This document shows positions 45,116 to 57,654 of a stretch of DNA of 64,000 bases, piece after piece. Numbering within the stretch: the stretch's first letter is position 1; every line of letters begins with the position of its first letter. The DNA is from Syngnathus acus (Eukaryota > Chordata > Actinopteri > Syngnathiformes > Syngnathidae), in assembly GCF_901709675.1 (NCBI RefSeq), contig NC_051094.1:16293501-16357500 (forward strand), read 5' to 3'. A model generated the notes under the pieces. The model saw only the letters and a list, made by a program, of their open reading frames with translations, was not told the DNA's origin and did not search any database. A program made the translations under genes and the position numbers.

Positions 45116-45735
45116 CCGTATTTTCCTGACTATAAGTCGCAGTTTTTTTCATAGTTTGGCCGGGGGTGCGACCCATAATAAAGAGCGACTTATATATGAA
45201 AATATTAACATATTATACTTGATCATTAACACACTTTACTCACTTAACCTGATATTTTCACTTTAAAACGCATGAGGGCGCACTGGGCCTGTGGAATAAT
45301 TGGAACCGCAACGGACAATGAGTCTGACCTTAGCGCCACATATACTTCCGGAGTCAGGAGTGGCGTTGTTTATAGGTGACACGGGGACGAAGATTTTGAT
45401 GAATTTAATGATTTGGAGTGACACGGATGGTTCGATAAAATTGTTATTTATGTTATAGTTATTTGATATATAGTTTATATATACGTAGTTATATAGCTCT
45501 GTGAAATAATTGGAACCGCGACTGACGATGAGTCCGACCTCAGCTCCGCATGTACTTCCGGAGTCAGCAGCGGCGTTTTTTTTTAAGTGACACAGAGGAT
45601 GAAGATTTTAATGGATTTAATCATTTGGAGTGACACAGTTGGTTCGATAAAATTGTTACTTATGTCGTAGTTATTTCATATATAGTTTATATATAGTTAC
45701 ATAGGCCTGTGGAATAACTGGAACTGCAACTGACT
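45116..45735 (+). mobile_element. TIR element with transposase-tail array, right end lost (array C)
   Basis: The left end CCGTATTTTCCTGACTATAA, with TA before it, matches A and B with small changes. The repeated segment occurs at 45403 and 45614 (211 bp apart). The tails read DEDFDEFNDLE-stop and SDTEDEDFNGFNHLE-stop. The copy ends abruptly at the (ATCC) tail of a SINE (45737), with no right TIR, so the right part was deleted or displaced. Confidence 0.85.
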
Positions 45736-45736
45736 A

Positions 45737-45990
45737 ATCCATCCATCCATCCATGCATTTTATGAACCGCTTTTCCTCAAGAGGTTCGTGGGCGCACTGG
45801 AGCCTATCCCAGCAGCCTTCAGGCAGTAGGCAGAGGAAATCCTGAACTGGTTGACAGCGAGGACACACATAGACGAAAACCATTCACACTTGCACTCACA
45901 CCTACAGAAAATTTTGAGTGGTCAATCAGCATACCCTGCATGTCGTTGGAATGGCACGGGGAGAACATGCAATCTCCACACAGGAATCTC
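45737..45990 (-). repeat. V-SINE-like fragment, minus orientation
   Basis: A short (ATCC)n tail, then the reverse complement of the SINE 3' half (ggagcctatcccagcagcct, cctgaactggttg) and part of the central block (gcacggggagaacatgcaat). It is truncated before the tRNA-like head. Confidence 0.85.
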
Positions 45991-46100
45991 ACATCATCAT
46001 GTGGAGATGGCATGCTTGCCAGGTTTTGCCCCCCTGTGCTCTAGCTTTTTTCTACATCACCAAAATTGTGTTTGTCAGGATATTTGAAGATTCCAAATTT

Positions 46101-46212
46101 CCTGTAGATGTGAATGTGACTTCTGATTGCTTGCTTGTCTATAAGTGTCCTGCCATTGACCGGCAAGCAGTCCAGGGTGTAGCCCACCTGAAATCAGTTG
46201 GGATAGAGTTCA
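46101..46212 (+). repeat. V-SINE-like fragment, plus orientation, head-to-head with the previous one
   Basis: cctgtagatgtgaatgtgac, then cttgtctataagtgtcctgc, cagtccagggtgtagcccac and cagttgggatagagttcag match the SINE 3' half in the opposite direction to 45737-45990. It is more diverged and has no ATGG tail. Confidence 0.7.
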
Positions 46213-46536
46213 GTTATCGAAACCACAGTTACCATACTTCCAATGAGTATTCAGTTGTTTTCTTCGGTAAAGTCTGACAACGATACTGATTTGCACCTTC
46301 CAGTTGTTTTTCTGCAGTAAGATCATACTTTCTTAAGTCTCTCGATGTTTTCCCCTTTTTCTTCTAGCGCCATATCACAGACTCCACCCATGCTGACTGT
46401 GATTCAATAGAGAAGCATTCTCCTTTTATTGATGTGAGCACAAACCAATCACAGCACGCTGTGCTCCCCCAAGCTGCCAGCCAATCCCAGACACCCTTGC
46501 TGTACACATGACACGATGTGCTGCTGTCCATCAAAA

Positions 46537-46545
46537 GCCTCATAT
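46537..46545 (+). promoter_or_regulatory. TATA-like site upstream of candidate exons
   Basis: catatatagtg is a TATA-like match about 570 bp upstream of candidate exon A. If used, transcription would begin just before the long GT tract. There is no independent support. Confidence 0.2.
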
Positions 46546-46595
46546 ATAGTGCATGCACGAAAATGTGGAGCAGTTTCCTAACTTGTGTCTTGTCA

Positions 46596-46761
<166 letters not shown>

Positions 46762-47109
46762 ACGTGTGCATGTCAGTGTGTGAATTTGTGCAGAGTGGGG
46801 GGTGGATGCATGTGGGAATGTGGTTTCTTGTTTATCTATGTAGCTGTGCAGAAGGCGCGAGAGGGAGAGAAGGAGGGCGTGAGGGAGGGAGAGAGGGAGA
46901 AAAAGAGAGAGAGATTTGTGAGCCACTTGTATTTGCAAACTCCTGGCTGAGGTCCCACTGGCGGCAGGAAGATCGGACTGAAAGAGCGCATGGTAGGATT
47001 GTGCTCCAGTGTGTGTTTGTGCATGTGTCTGGTTGAGACATACAGACAGAGAGGGAACGCATTAAATCCATTTCATCCATACTGGCCAGTTTATATTTTA
47101 GCCCCGAAT

Positions 47110-47181
47110 ATGGAAGTGTTGTCCATTTCCACTACCCAGCCAACATCGATTGCTGTTGCCCAACTTTTGGCCCCATTGCCG
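47110..47181 (+). CDS. Candidate first coding exon (exon A)
   Basis: From an ATG at 47110 the frame reads MEVLSISTTQPTSIAVAQLL and APLP, 24 codons, ending in phase 0 at a consensus splice donor (g|GTAAGT at 47182). Upstream lie about 350 bp of mixed-composition sequence that could be a 5' UTR, the GT tract and a TATA-like site. The frame joins in phase to exon B. I do not recognise the product. It could equally be a noncoding exon of the mir-181 precursor, which lies about 10 kb downstream on the same strand. Confidence 0.25.
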
Positions 47182-47638
47182 GTAAGTATTTTAACTGATT
47201 GATCTTCTCTTTTCCCCTAAAAACCTTACTGATAATGCATGTCGTCAGCACTTTAGCATGCTGTCATTATTTGCCTGACTTTAGTGCACTCTATAATGTT
47301 TCACGGAAATTTTTACGACATTTTAATTCTTAAACAACTTGTGTGTAAAATAAGTTTTAACACTTTTACTTCCATCAAAATAGTGGCATGTTGTGTGATC
47401 TTAATGTGCGTGACAGTGTACAGTTTTTTTCGTGAGAGTGAAAGCAGACAGAGACTGTGTGGGGGAGAACTTTGAGAAGAATGTATATGTGAGCGCGCAA
47501 CGAGACAGAGATTGTGTATGGCGGACAAAGTGTGCCGAGTGTGAAAAGTGTGTGTGCATGTGTGCGTGCGTGCATGTGTGTGTGCGTGTGTTTTGTGCGT
47601 GTGATTTAGTGTTTGTTCTGTGGGAATGTAGACTGCAG

Positions 47639-47713
47639 CAGGCAGTAGCTATGTTTGACTGGGAGGAACTGAGCCAGACAGAAGACAAAAGCGAGCGGGG
47701 CAATCCAGACAGG
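47639..47713 (+). CDS. Candidate second exon (exon B)
   Basis: Bounded by an acceptor-like gactgcag and a donor AGG|GTAGGT at 47714, it has 25 codons, QAVAMFDWEELSQTEDKSER followed by GNPDR, in phase 0 at both ends and therefore compatible with exon A. The peptide is acidic and non-repetitive. The polypyrimidine tract before it is weak. A faint likeness to the segment before the DNA-binding domain of the nuclear receptor GCNF (NR6A1) was noted. No exon for that domain is visible downstream, so no name is given. Confidence 0.25.
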
Positions 47714-50700
47714 GTAGGTCAGCCATTAGAGGCTGAAGCGGCGGGACAGGGCAGCCAGCTGCTGCTGCAATGGGAGGGGATCCCCAGCCATTGGTGATCA
47801 AGATGGGTTAAATGTGTTCCTTCTGCTTCTCAAAGTGGCCTCCTTGTCTCTCTAACACTGAAAAAAAATCCTTTGGTTCCATTGGAATTACCTCGTTCAG
47901 ACGTGTGCATCAGTTGCGCAGGAATTAATGTGTTTAACTAGCATTTATTAATAGAATATTTCTGAGGAAAAGAGTAGAACATTATATCAGCATCATGCGC
48001 AACCAAAAGTTAAGTAGGTTTTTTTTTCTGTAAACTTGCTTTGCATACCATTTGGAGATAAGATTAATTTTCTTGAATTATTGGTTTAAATCTTTCAAGT
48101 GCGTACCATTCTGAAACAGTGAGAGTACATATTCAAAAATCGATTTCTTGCCACAGTTTCTAAATCCGCATACAAGGGGAAATGCAGAAAAGGAAGTCTA
48201 AATTGAGAGGTGGTTATAGATAGATGATGAATAGGAGAGAATGTCGTTTTTACACAGGCTATATTTCGTTCTTTCCTTGGTTTTCCCCATCAACTCACAT
48301 GGGAAGTCATTGGAATGTATTTAGTGAGAGGAAATGATGGCTTTTCCTATGTGGCCTTTTTTGTTCTGGACTGCTCTTGTCCAAATCTCTTAATCCACTG
48401 CAAAAGGTTGAGTGCATAAGAGAGTAATGACCGCAACAAAAACATCCCTACAGCCTACAGATGTATACCAAGCTATTGCAAACATACAAAGGCTTAAAGC
48501 CAACACACAAATCCTTTATGGAAAAACAAGTATTCATATATGATAACTATGTGCGTACTATCCTCCTAGTTGAAAGCAAAGTAAAATACCTGCACATGTA
48601 GAGTCTTGCCATTCTGATACTCATCTGAGCCCACATCACCGGTAATGTCACAGACCCGTTTCCAGTGGCGGCCAAACTCAAAGTCTCATATGTTACATAT
48701 CGCTTGATTAAAAATGGGGAGGGCATTTTCCTCACAAACCGTAAAGTGATAGCGTGATCATGTTTTTAAATTGAGGTACTTCAAACAGATAACCAAATAG
48801 TGTCATTGACAAACTTGTGTGATGATGATTATTTGTTTGGGTTTCCATCGCCAGCTCAGTATCTAAGATTTGATGTTATGCCTGACTGTGCCCCAGATGA
48901 CAGGACCTCCCGGCATCACTCGGAGAGCTAATGTAGTGTGCTCAGTTCAGAGAGGGCAGCAGTTGTGTAAGCAGCTCCTGTGACCCTTCAACTCAGCCCT
49001 GCCTGGACTCAGCTGAGCCCTCGAAGGACTTTGGTCCCATGCTTGACGCTCTATAAGCCCCTCTACATGCTTTGTTCCCTCTCAGGCCTGTGTGTACCTG
49101 GATTTGAATAGAAACCAGACAGCAATGGACCCCCTCCCCCTCCCAAACACAACACACAACTGACTGTCTCCTCTGACACCACTCTTGCATGGGACAATGA
49201 GGATTTGTTAGTGCTCAACTGAACTGCAAGCCCTGGACACAAAGCATATAGCCTCCCACCGCAGTCCTCAGACCGGGAGTGCAGCAAGCTGAAGCACGGG
49301 CAGGCAGGACAGCAGCAGGGGGGCCCAGGGTGGGGATTGGGAGCGGGTGGGAGTGGGGGTTGTGTGCTAGGGTGGGATTAGCAGACAAGAGCTCTGAGTT
49401 GGGGGATGGGAGCCAAAAATGAACAGGAAATTACTGCCTTTGATGAGGCTGTGGCAGATTCGCAGAGACTGAACTCCTCTCGGCATCTTCCCCAGCCATA
49501 AAAAAAAAACTGTTTTAGCAGAAAATGCCAGCAGACTTCCAGGGCCCCATGTGTCACTTTTCTCTGGCTGCAATGTACTTGTACAGGTGCGAAGTAAACA
49601 TTTGCAAAAGTTTGCCTCCTCCCTCCCAATTCCGTCTTTATATTTGAACCTTTCCCTCCCCGGCTTTTTCCTCCCCTGCAGACACCATCCTCTGACCATG
49701 TCATGGGAATCCTATTAGGCTCAAAGTCGATCCGACCCATTTTCGCCTGCTGAAAAATCAGAATCCAGTCCACGTTGCAAGATAAATAAATAAGCCTTCT
49801 GCTTTAAAATATGCCTTCTGTGTTTAAAAAAAAAAAAAAAAACTGAACTATTAGGCAGAGGAGCCATGGAAAATGCAAAAGTGCAACAAAAAAAAAGTGC
49901 TGGTTCTCAATTTTGGCTCATTTGTATTTGGTCATGTTTATTCCAAAACACTGTATATTAATGACAATGATTAATTCAACAATAATTTAACATTCAACAT
50001 TTGAATCTTTTGCAATACAAATACGCAAGCCTCTCGGTGATATAAGTGAGTTTTTGAGCATGAGGGAAGATGCTAATGTGTGTTCACTGAATATCAGGGT
50101 CGATTAGAGAATTTTGTCTGGTCGAGCTACAGCAGATCAGACATTGCCTGCCTAATAAAGCAGCTACAGGCCGTGGGCCGGTCGTCTGGCGCTCTGACCC
50201 ACATTGCTCTGATGTGCACGTCACTTCCCATTACTCTGACAATTGGACGGCATATCAGCTGAGCGCACCATGATCTGCATACCCTCCCCACAGGCGTGGC
50301 CTTACTCACCGTAACCTCATGTTCTCACTAGCCTTGACTTCAAGAAGTGTGGCATGAGTCACAGTGAGGACATTGCCACTGCGGCTGTCAGACCAAAGTG
50401 TCAGTGGTAGATTGGTCACGCAAGCAAAATTCTGAACTTAATGCTAACAAATCTAAACTTTAAGTCATGCCGTGTTGCCATGTCTAATTAATACAAGCAA
50501 AAAGATAACACTTCCCTTTTACAGCATTTAATTCTAAAATAATAAGATAATCACAAACTTTGAATGACAGAATTGGGCTTTTTTAACTCCCGTGTTAACA
50601 AGTAAAGACTCTTCATGCTCTTAGAGTTTGCAAACGATGAAGGCTTGAGATGATAGTGCAGATTACTAAAGCAAAATAGACCGAACTTGAACTATCCATC

Positions 50701-51965
50701 AATTACCTCAAGTACTCAAGACAAAAATGCCTTTACTTAAGTCAGTTGTCGGGGAGCCACACATGTCCTTTATATACATATAGTAATATAAGTGGTTTGG
50801 TGGCAGTTCTGCAGCTGGCTGACAGAGACAAGTCTGTTTGCAGGCAGCCTGAAAGATAATTGGCAGCTATAGAGTGAAAAGCGGCCTCAGCAACAGATAA
50901 GGACTGTGCGGAAAGCTCCATAATCAGCACGGATTAGCAAATGATAAATCATGGGTTCACATAAGTATGCTGTCACTGCGAGAAGAGCGAGAGGTAGGGG
51001 GAAAGCATAAGAGGGGAGATTGTGAAAAAGTGGGATAGAGAGAGAGAGGGAGAAGCGAGTGAACAGTCATGAAGATGTGGATGTTTTTTTATGTAATTCA
51101 AAAGAAAGACAAAATAATACCATCTAGCAGGTCAGCAGGAGAGACGGGCTGTGAGGGGGGGAAATGAAAAGAGAGGAGAAATTAAAAGCTCTGCCAACAC
51201 TCTGGCTAATACAATCTTCTGCCTGTCAGATTACCTCCTTTAATCCAGAAAGGTTTAACGCCTCTTAGAAATCTGAAAGAAGACATGAATTCAGCAGAGA
51301 TTTTCCTCCGCAAGAGAGGAGGAAGGTGCCAGGGAAGGGGGGTTAAGTCTCTGAGCAACTCAGAAAAGCACCGGCCTCAACAGTCATCAAAGTTCTATGC
51401 AGAGGATCAACGTTTAAATTCAACCAAGCTGACTTTCACCATTGCAGTGTTCATTTACTTCCAGTGTCACGATTTGAGCCTTTGCTTTGAAAGAGCACAA
51501 GACCATGTGTGTTGTAATACTGGGACAAAAAGATGATCTTAACTTAGCTTAGGCAAAGTTAATCAGGTCACCAGAACACAAAGCACATTGCAGTGGATTA
51601 AGGACACTGTCCCTGCTGGTGTGATGCAGAAACAACACTCTACTACATCTTCAGTTTTAAAAAAAATGTATGGCTGTCGTTGCAGAGACAAAATAGGAGA
51701 TGATGTAGTCTCAGTGAGTCAAATAAAAAGGCAGGAACAGTGCCTGTCATTGGGGCTAAATATGTGTGGGTTGTTTCCCCAGACCAATAGCAACATTTGA
51801 AACATCATAGTTTTAGGAACTATACTGGTGGCTTTGAGGGGGGCCCTAATATTTATATTAAAAAAAAAAAAAAAAGCCATGTTTTTTCTAAAAAACAGCA
51901 AACCTTTCCGTGCTCATAACTGCTCTTTTTGCTTGGGTATTTGGCCAAAATAAGACTGAGCCACA
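47714..51965. other. No gene recognised
   Basis: About 4.2 kb of fairly complex DNA without recognised transposons, with purine-rich patches at about 50980-51060 and 51130-51190. Stretches at about 50790-50940 and 51185-51290 look non-repetitive and could be regulatory, but nothing in the sequence proves it. Confidence 0.4.
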
Positions 51966-51973
51966 GTCTAGGC

Positions 51974-52857
51974 CACATCCGGCCCACGGGGCCGTTTAAT
52001 CCGGCCCGCCAAACCTGAATAAATTGTATTATTAATTTTTGGGGGGGTCATTTTCCCTGCAATTACTATGTTTCCCCAGTAGATGTCCGCGCATTTACTC
52101 CCGGGAGCCGTGTCAGAAAGCTCGGTGCACACTCACAAGTGCGTGTGCGTACTCAGTAGTACGTAGTAATTTCATCTATCAGTGCCGAATTTCGAGTGTA
52201 GGCTGTGACGTCAATATTCTCGTAATTCGCGCGCTGAGTTTTCAGATCCATTAAAATGAGTGGCCCGAAGAAAAGAAAGGTGGACACTGAGTGCCGAATG
52301 TTAAAAAAGAGTGGACAATTTGGCTCGACCTACGTGTGTGAGAAGACGTTCAGCCACATGAACGTCAACAAAGCCCGTCACAGATCTAGGTTAACGGACC
52401 GACACCTCGGCTCTATCCTAAGAATTACCACAACACATTTTACTCCAGACTATGATGCACTAGCAAAAATGGGAAAACAACAATACTATTGATTTCTTTA
52501 TTACTTTATTTAGATGTATTCTTTCACTGATTCTTCAAGATGATGTATTTGGTCAGAATGTTTGCCGTTGGATGTGATTTCGCCTCATTAGATAAACATA
52601 TTTCATAAATCTGACCTGCAGGCGCTGAAGTGATGGAAAATGTTATTCATCATAACAATGTCGTATTTAATAAGAATCACTGATAGTAGTTTTTGGGTGA
52701 AATATTTTTTTAATGCTGTTAATAAATGCATTTGTTTTCAAAAAGCTTTTTTTAATATCCATGCTTTAGTATCTACTAAAAGTAAAAACCTTTTATGCAA
52801 TGACTCAAAATTTAGAACCCAATTCGGCCCGCAAGCCAAAAAGTTTGCCCACCCCTG
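51974..52857 (+). mobile_element. Internally deleted hAT element (GTF2IRD2/Charlie-like transposase family)
   Basis: An exact 8-bp duplication, GTCTAGGC, lies at 51966-51973 and 52858-52865. Right-end DNA gcaagccaaaaagtttgccc followed by acccctg is the familiar inverse of CAGGGGTGGGCAAACTTTTT; the left end is rich in CCGGCCC and less canonical. Total length is 884 bp. It holds the short fused ORF at 52256-52492. Being non-autonomous, it needs a transposase supplied elsewhere. Confidence 0.92.
52256..52492 (+). pseudogene. Fused N- and C-terminal remnant of a hAT transposase, 78 aa
   Basis: The frame starts MSGPKKRKVDTECR, the basic start typical of this transposase group. After about 20 residues it passes directly to YVCEKTFSHMN, KARHRSRLTDRHLGSILR and TPDYDALAKM, which belongs to the C-terminal hAT dimerisation region (family wording: CE..FS.MN..K...R..LTD.HL...LR). 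Roughly 500 residues normally in between, including the catalytic DDE core, are missing, yet the junction preserves the frame. It could be translated as a miniature dimerisation peptide, but there is no evidence of expression. Confidence 0.85.
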
Positions 52858-52865
52858 GTCTAGGC

Positions 52866-55800
52866 TGTAAAGTAACGTCCTAATCAAACAGTCTGGTTTA
52901 TCTTTTTGTATCCCAGTGATTTTAACATTTTTAAATCGCAAAAGCGATAATATTAGCTAACATAGACAGTCTTATGGCATGGTGCGGCCAATCTGCACGT
53001 CAAAGTCTGTCGCAGATGAAAAAGAAAATGTTTGCGGACTCCAGAGAAATGTCACGGTTAAATTCAGACGACACCCTGCAAAAGGGCGCTTTCATCCCAC
53101 TTGTTAGAAATTCTCCAAACTACGGTGAAAAAAGCGTGCGATACATATTCATCAGCCTCAGCATTCATGAAATGAGCCGACAAAGCTTTGGAGAGGAGCG
53201 AGGAGTGTGACATGCAATGCAGTTCTCTCAGGCGTACGGCACAAGTGGATAAGTCAACGAGAGCCAGATTGACACGATCAAGTGCTTCTGTACCGGGTTC
53301 AAAAAGGTGCACAGTACGAAAGATATTGACGACAAAAAAAAAAAAAAAAAAACTGTAAACAGACAGGGGCTTCAGAGAGGAAAAGGCAAGAATACTGACA
53401 GCTACAAGGATGAGCTGAGGAAAAGACAAGCAGAGAAAGGTAAGTTAGAATCACTGCGGATGGCGCATTCGAAGAAATTGCCATCATTGAGAGTCGCAGG
53501 TTAATGCTGAGAAGCGGGCTGGCAGTGGAGAAAGAGTTTGGCTATAGTCAAGGTTGCTCGTGAATCCCTGCAGCCTTGGCAGGATGATCCATGGCACGTG
53601 GAGGCTGGGTGATTCTGGAAAAGCTTGGCAGTCAGCCCGAAGGAGTCCATAAACTGGAGCAGGGTAGCTAGCCTCTGATGTCTCCAAGTGGGCCACTTTC
53701 TTCTGCCGTTGACTCGGAACAGTTAAATAGACTCGAAATGAGCACTGGAAAATGATACAAGAGGTAATACAGATGTGAAAGCCATACTACTTCCATCCAG
53801 ATTCCTAAAGTTATTTTGAACTGAAAAAACACACCATTAGTTTTAAAGTGCGTACAAAAGGGTTTGATTGTTTTTTTAATGATTTCACTAAATGCGTTTC
53901 ACCAAAATTCAATCATCGATGAAAGTACATCTACATAAAAATCCAGTTTTCTATATCAATTTACAAAACATGCCAACAAGCATTAAACCAAAAGAAATCT
54001 TCAGTTTTTTTATGATCTACTAAGAAATTTCACATTTCACGTCTGCGTTTGTTTTTCTTACTATTCCACTTTGCGATTTGACAGTGAAAAAGGATATACT
54101 AAATTGAACGCACATTACTACAAGAGAGACATTAAACATCCGATTGTACTTCAATAATTAAAGCACATTTGCTGAATTTAATTGAGTTGGCTATGAAGCC
54201 GGTGATTGAAATGCTATCCTACTGTGTACTTCCATTAGGAGAAGATGAAGAAATGTGGACTGATGGGATAGCATGTGTAATTTGCTTTGAGCAACCGGGC
54301 CTATGTATTTTTAAGCAGGCACCTTACGTAGTTATGATTAAGATAAGGCTACGACAATATGTTTGTACCAATTGAAGCGAGGTGGTCATCTTGCATCTTT
54401 CCTAATCACGTTTTACTCATGCTGCCTAGCTTTTCATTGCCTTGGAAATTCTTTTAGATTGCATGGGCTCAATAACCGGCAACTTTAACTGTCAAAGCAT
54501 AACTGTAGGAAAAGTGACATTTCATTATCCAGTGTATTTATATGACAAGTCTTGTTATTAATCATGTGTATGTGAAGGTGTAGTGCATGTGGGTGTGAAT
54601 GTATTTGTAGGTAAGATGCTGTTTAGCATGCTGACTGTTTTCAGAAAAGTAAAAGATTTCATCTTGTTAGTGGTGCTGAACCCGGCGCCGGGGTGTTCCC
54701 TAAATCAAAACAGATTGCCTACAGTACGTTAGCTCTATCACAGTACCGTGGTCATACCTTTAACACAAGAGGCAAAATCCAGAGTGCAATTTATGAAGTA
54801 ATGACTTAATTAATGTTTGCTTCAGTTTGCAACAGCTTTGAATACAGCAGCATGGAGGCCTGGTTGTAGACCGGCCGGCAACACGACAGAGTACACTGTG
54901 TGCTTCTCATTGTCCAACCCCTGGAATGTGCTGACGAGGCAGGGTTCACACTAGTTCAGTCACATTGTTGCACTCTTCACTCAAGCCCTGTCAAGCGCTC
55001 ATGCTTGCCCAGCTATTTTTACACGCGACTATACTTTTGCAAGTTTGTCAATTTTTCTAGGTTTCTCGGGATGGCACCCAGTGTCAGTATTAACATCGAC
55101 AAGAAAGAATTGCCATGTTTAACCATTAGAAAGTAGCAAGTTAAGCAACCGATTTAGTGATATGAAAGAAAGCGGGAGGTAGTACAGCGCTATTTGAGAA
55201 TGGGGAGGAAAAAAACTGAAGTGCATCTCTGGCACACAGCCAACGAGTCCAAGTGCCAAGAAGGGAAGCCACTTTACCCTGAGCCAGAGGGACTGAAAAA
55301 CTATTAATTCATTACTTGTCTGTGAATGGAAACACACAGCACTAGGAAATGTGGGGAGATGCATTCTTGTGGCAACACGGAGCAATGTGGAGATAAAATA
55401 AAAAAACAGTCCACGGGTTTTACTGTAAAGCTGCAAACAAATGTGTGGCATCTTTATTTAATTTAATTTATTTCATTTAATTTTCTTAGGGAAGATCCTT
55501 CTCCAAGAATTTATATACACTGAAGACTCTGCTGTATTTAATGCAGTGAGCAAGGACACGCGCAAGGTTTTATTCTGAAAATGTATATTCAATGAAGACC
55601 CCTACATTCGAGCTTCTGATTGGCATACTCTTTTCTTTCATCAGACTGATCAAAACAGCAGCCCGGCAAAGCAGCAACAAAGTTCATGACAATGACTGGC
55701 ATTGCTTACTTCCTACAAGGTTTCACTTGTGAATTAAAAAAAAAAATTCTAACTACTTAATAAGTGGCCTAAATTTATCACAAAAGAGGATCGAGAACAA

Positions 55801-57451
55801 ACAGTACAGTGTTCCACATTTCTTCATCGGTGCTGAAGGAACCAAGTCAGGAAGGGAGGAGGAAGACAGTGTATTGTAGCAGAGGTGCAGATAGACAGAC
55901 ATTGAGAGCATTAATAAAACATGGCTGCATGATTTTCCAACCTCAAAGAAGCGAACACAGGAAGGCGCACTCCCAGTGCAGAAGCTGAGGTTCAGCGCAG
56001 GGTAAAGGGAACAGTAATCTCTAACTAGCACAACGCTGCAGTGCACTAAGCTGTGGGGCACAGCCACATTCTCTGATCACACTTAGAAGCATTAATTCCA
56101 CTGCTTCCCCAAGCCAGACTGACAACATGTTCTGCCATTTTATTCATGCTATTTCAGATGTTTCCCCTTCTTTTGTTCCCTCCTTTTGCTGCAGGCAGAA
56201 GGAGACTGAAGACAGAGGTGCTCATAACTCTGGAGAAGGTGGGGACGAAGATAAAACGATGATGAGCGAGTTTATCACCATATCTGAGAAGCTATTTTAA
56301 GGAAACCAGAGCCTATGCATCATCATCTTCCTCATTCCCTCTGGTTTGCTCTCAACGTCATTTAAACCTCAACACCAGCATGGGTGGTAACCAACTTTGG
56401 CACATGGCTTGCCCTCTCAGGCCAAGACAAACACACAAGCAGAAAGATAAACAGCACTTAAGTTTGAAGGCTTCCCTAGTCAACCGATTGATGAAAGCTG
56501 AACCTATGTATATCACAGAAAGAACCGATACTGTGGCAAATTTACAAACACCACATAGTTTAGATTTGGAACTGCAGACATTTTTAAAACAAGTGGTCTG
56601 TGTGGCAACCGGCAAGCTACTGTGGGATTTTCCACTTGTCTGAGACAAACTGAAGCTACAGTAAGAAAATTGGAACCAATGGAAATAAATTCAGTAGCGC
56701 TTTTCAATTTTTCTCAAAGATTGTGCGTACGAATTAAGAATGTCTTGATACCGATCATTTAATTACAAAATGAATCCAAATCACGTCATTTTCAGCTGAT
56801 CAGAATCGGGGGGAGGATTATTTTAAGGGTCACAAAGCAACAAAATAATATCGACGTACAGAAATATTGCCAAAAGAAAAAATACTTAGATGTATAGGTT
56901 TTATTCGACGCAACAGTGCAACACGGCTGGAAACAAGGAGTAAACACTGCTAGTGGGGGAACATTCTCGTAGTAGTTGTGGGAAGCTAACGTGAAGCTAG
57001 TGTCATGTAACATTGATAATGTCTAGAGTATGTAAATATTTTACCATTATATCACATATATATGTATATGTATATAAATATATACACACTATATACGAGA
57101 TTTGCAGTGTGTGCAAATTGAGCATGGGGAATGGCAGAAAGAGCTGTGTTTACTCAACTAATGTCTATACTTGGTTTAAGCCACTGCTCCACTAGCTGTA
57201 AAAAACGTTTCATGTTGGGATAGTTTTGTTGATTAAAAATGGACAATCTCAATGCACCCTTTTTTTTTTGCTTAATACACTGCCGAGGGATCGGATCAGA
57301 ATTCAGTATCATCAGACCCTCAAAATCAAGGGACTCAGACTCGGATTGTCACTCAGGTGCAAAATAATGTGATTGTGTGTGTTAAACTTATGAGGCCAGT
57401 TAAACATCTGCCATCGATCCAACAGCAATGGTGAGGCCCAAAATCTGTCTC
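52866..57451. other. No gene recognised; one candidate exon at 56195-56300
   Basis: Mostly unassigned. At 56161-56194 a strong polypyrimidine tract ends in ttttgctgcag, followed by an open frame QKETEDRGAHNSGEGGDEDK and TMMSEFITISEKLF, then a stop at 56300. This would suit a terminal coding exon, but the peptide is unknown to me and no partner exon was identified. A TTTAATTTAATTTATTTCA patch lies at about 55455-55480 and an A17 run at about 53334-53351. Confidence 0.35.
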
Positions 57452-57536
57452 GGTGTCCACAGTGAACATTCAACGCTGTCGGTGAGTTTGAACTCAGCCA
57501 AAACCATCGACCGTTGACTGTACCCTGAGGGGCACC
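57452..57536 (+). ncRNA. mir181a: microRNA mir-181a precursor
   Basis: The 5p arm at 57465-57487 begins AACATTCAACGCTGTCGGTG and continues AGT, identical to vertebrate miR-181a-5p. The 3p arm at 57503-57524 reads ACCATCGACCGTTGACTGTA and then CC, differing by one base from the miR-181a-1 star strand as I recall it. The arms fold on each other with a 15-base loop, and GGTG/CACC closes the stem at 57452 and 57536. After Drosha and Dicer processing the 5p strand, seed ACAUUCA, represses target mRNAs in lymphoid, neural and retinal cells in other vertebrates. It shares a transcript with mir-181b 206 bp downstream, as expected for a cluster. The star arm and short spacing point to the a-1/b-1 locus, but see mir-181b. 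Confidence 0.97.
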
Positions 57537-57654
57537 ACAGCACATGTTCCATGATCTTGAAGTATACTGGGAGCCTTTCACCTCTTCTGGATTTCTAATG
57601 GTTGCCTCCTGAAGAAGAATTTATTTTTGAGGGGCCAGACATTTTGGCTGCACC

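Noticed and set aside
47639-47713. Exon of nr6a1 (GCNF)
   Set aside because: Only a faint peptide likeness. The DNA-binding-domain exon is not visible, and in mammals mir-181a-2/b-2 is antisense to NR6A1, whereas here exon and microRNAs share a strand.
52974-53210. Plus-strand 78-codon frame near the hAT element
   Set aside because: Lies outside the target duplications, shows no known motif, and has no splice context.
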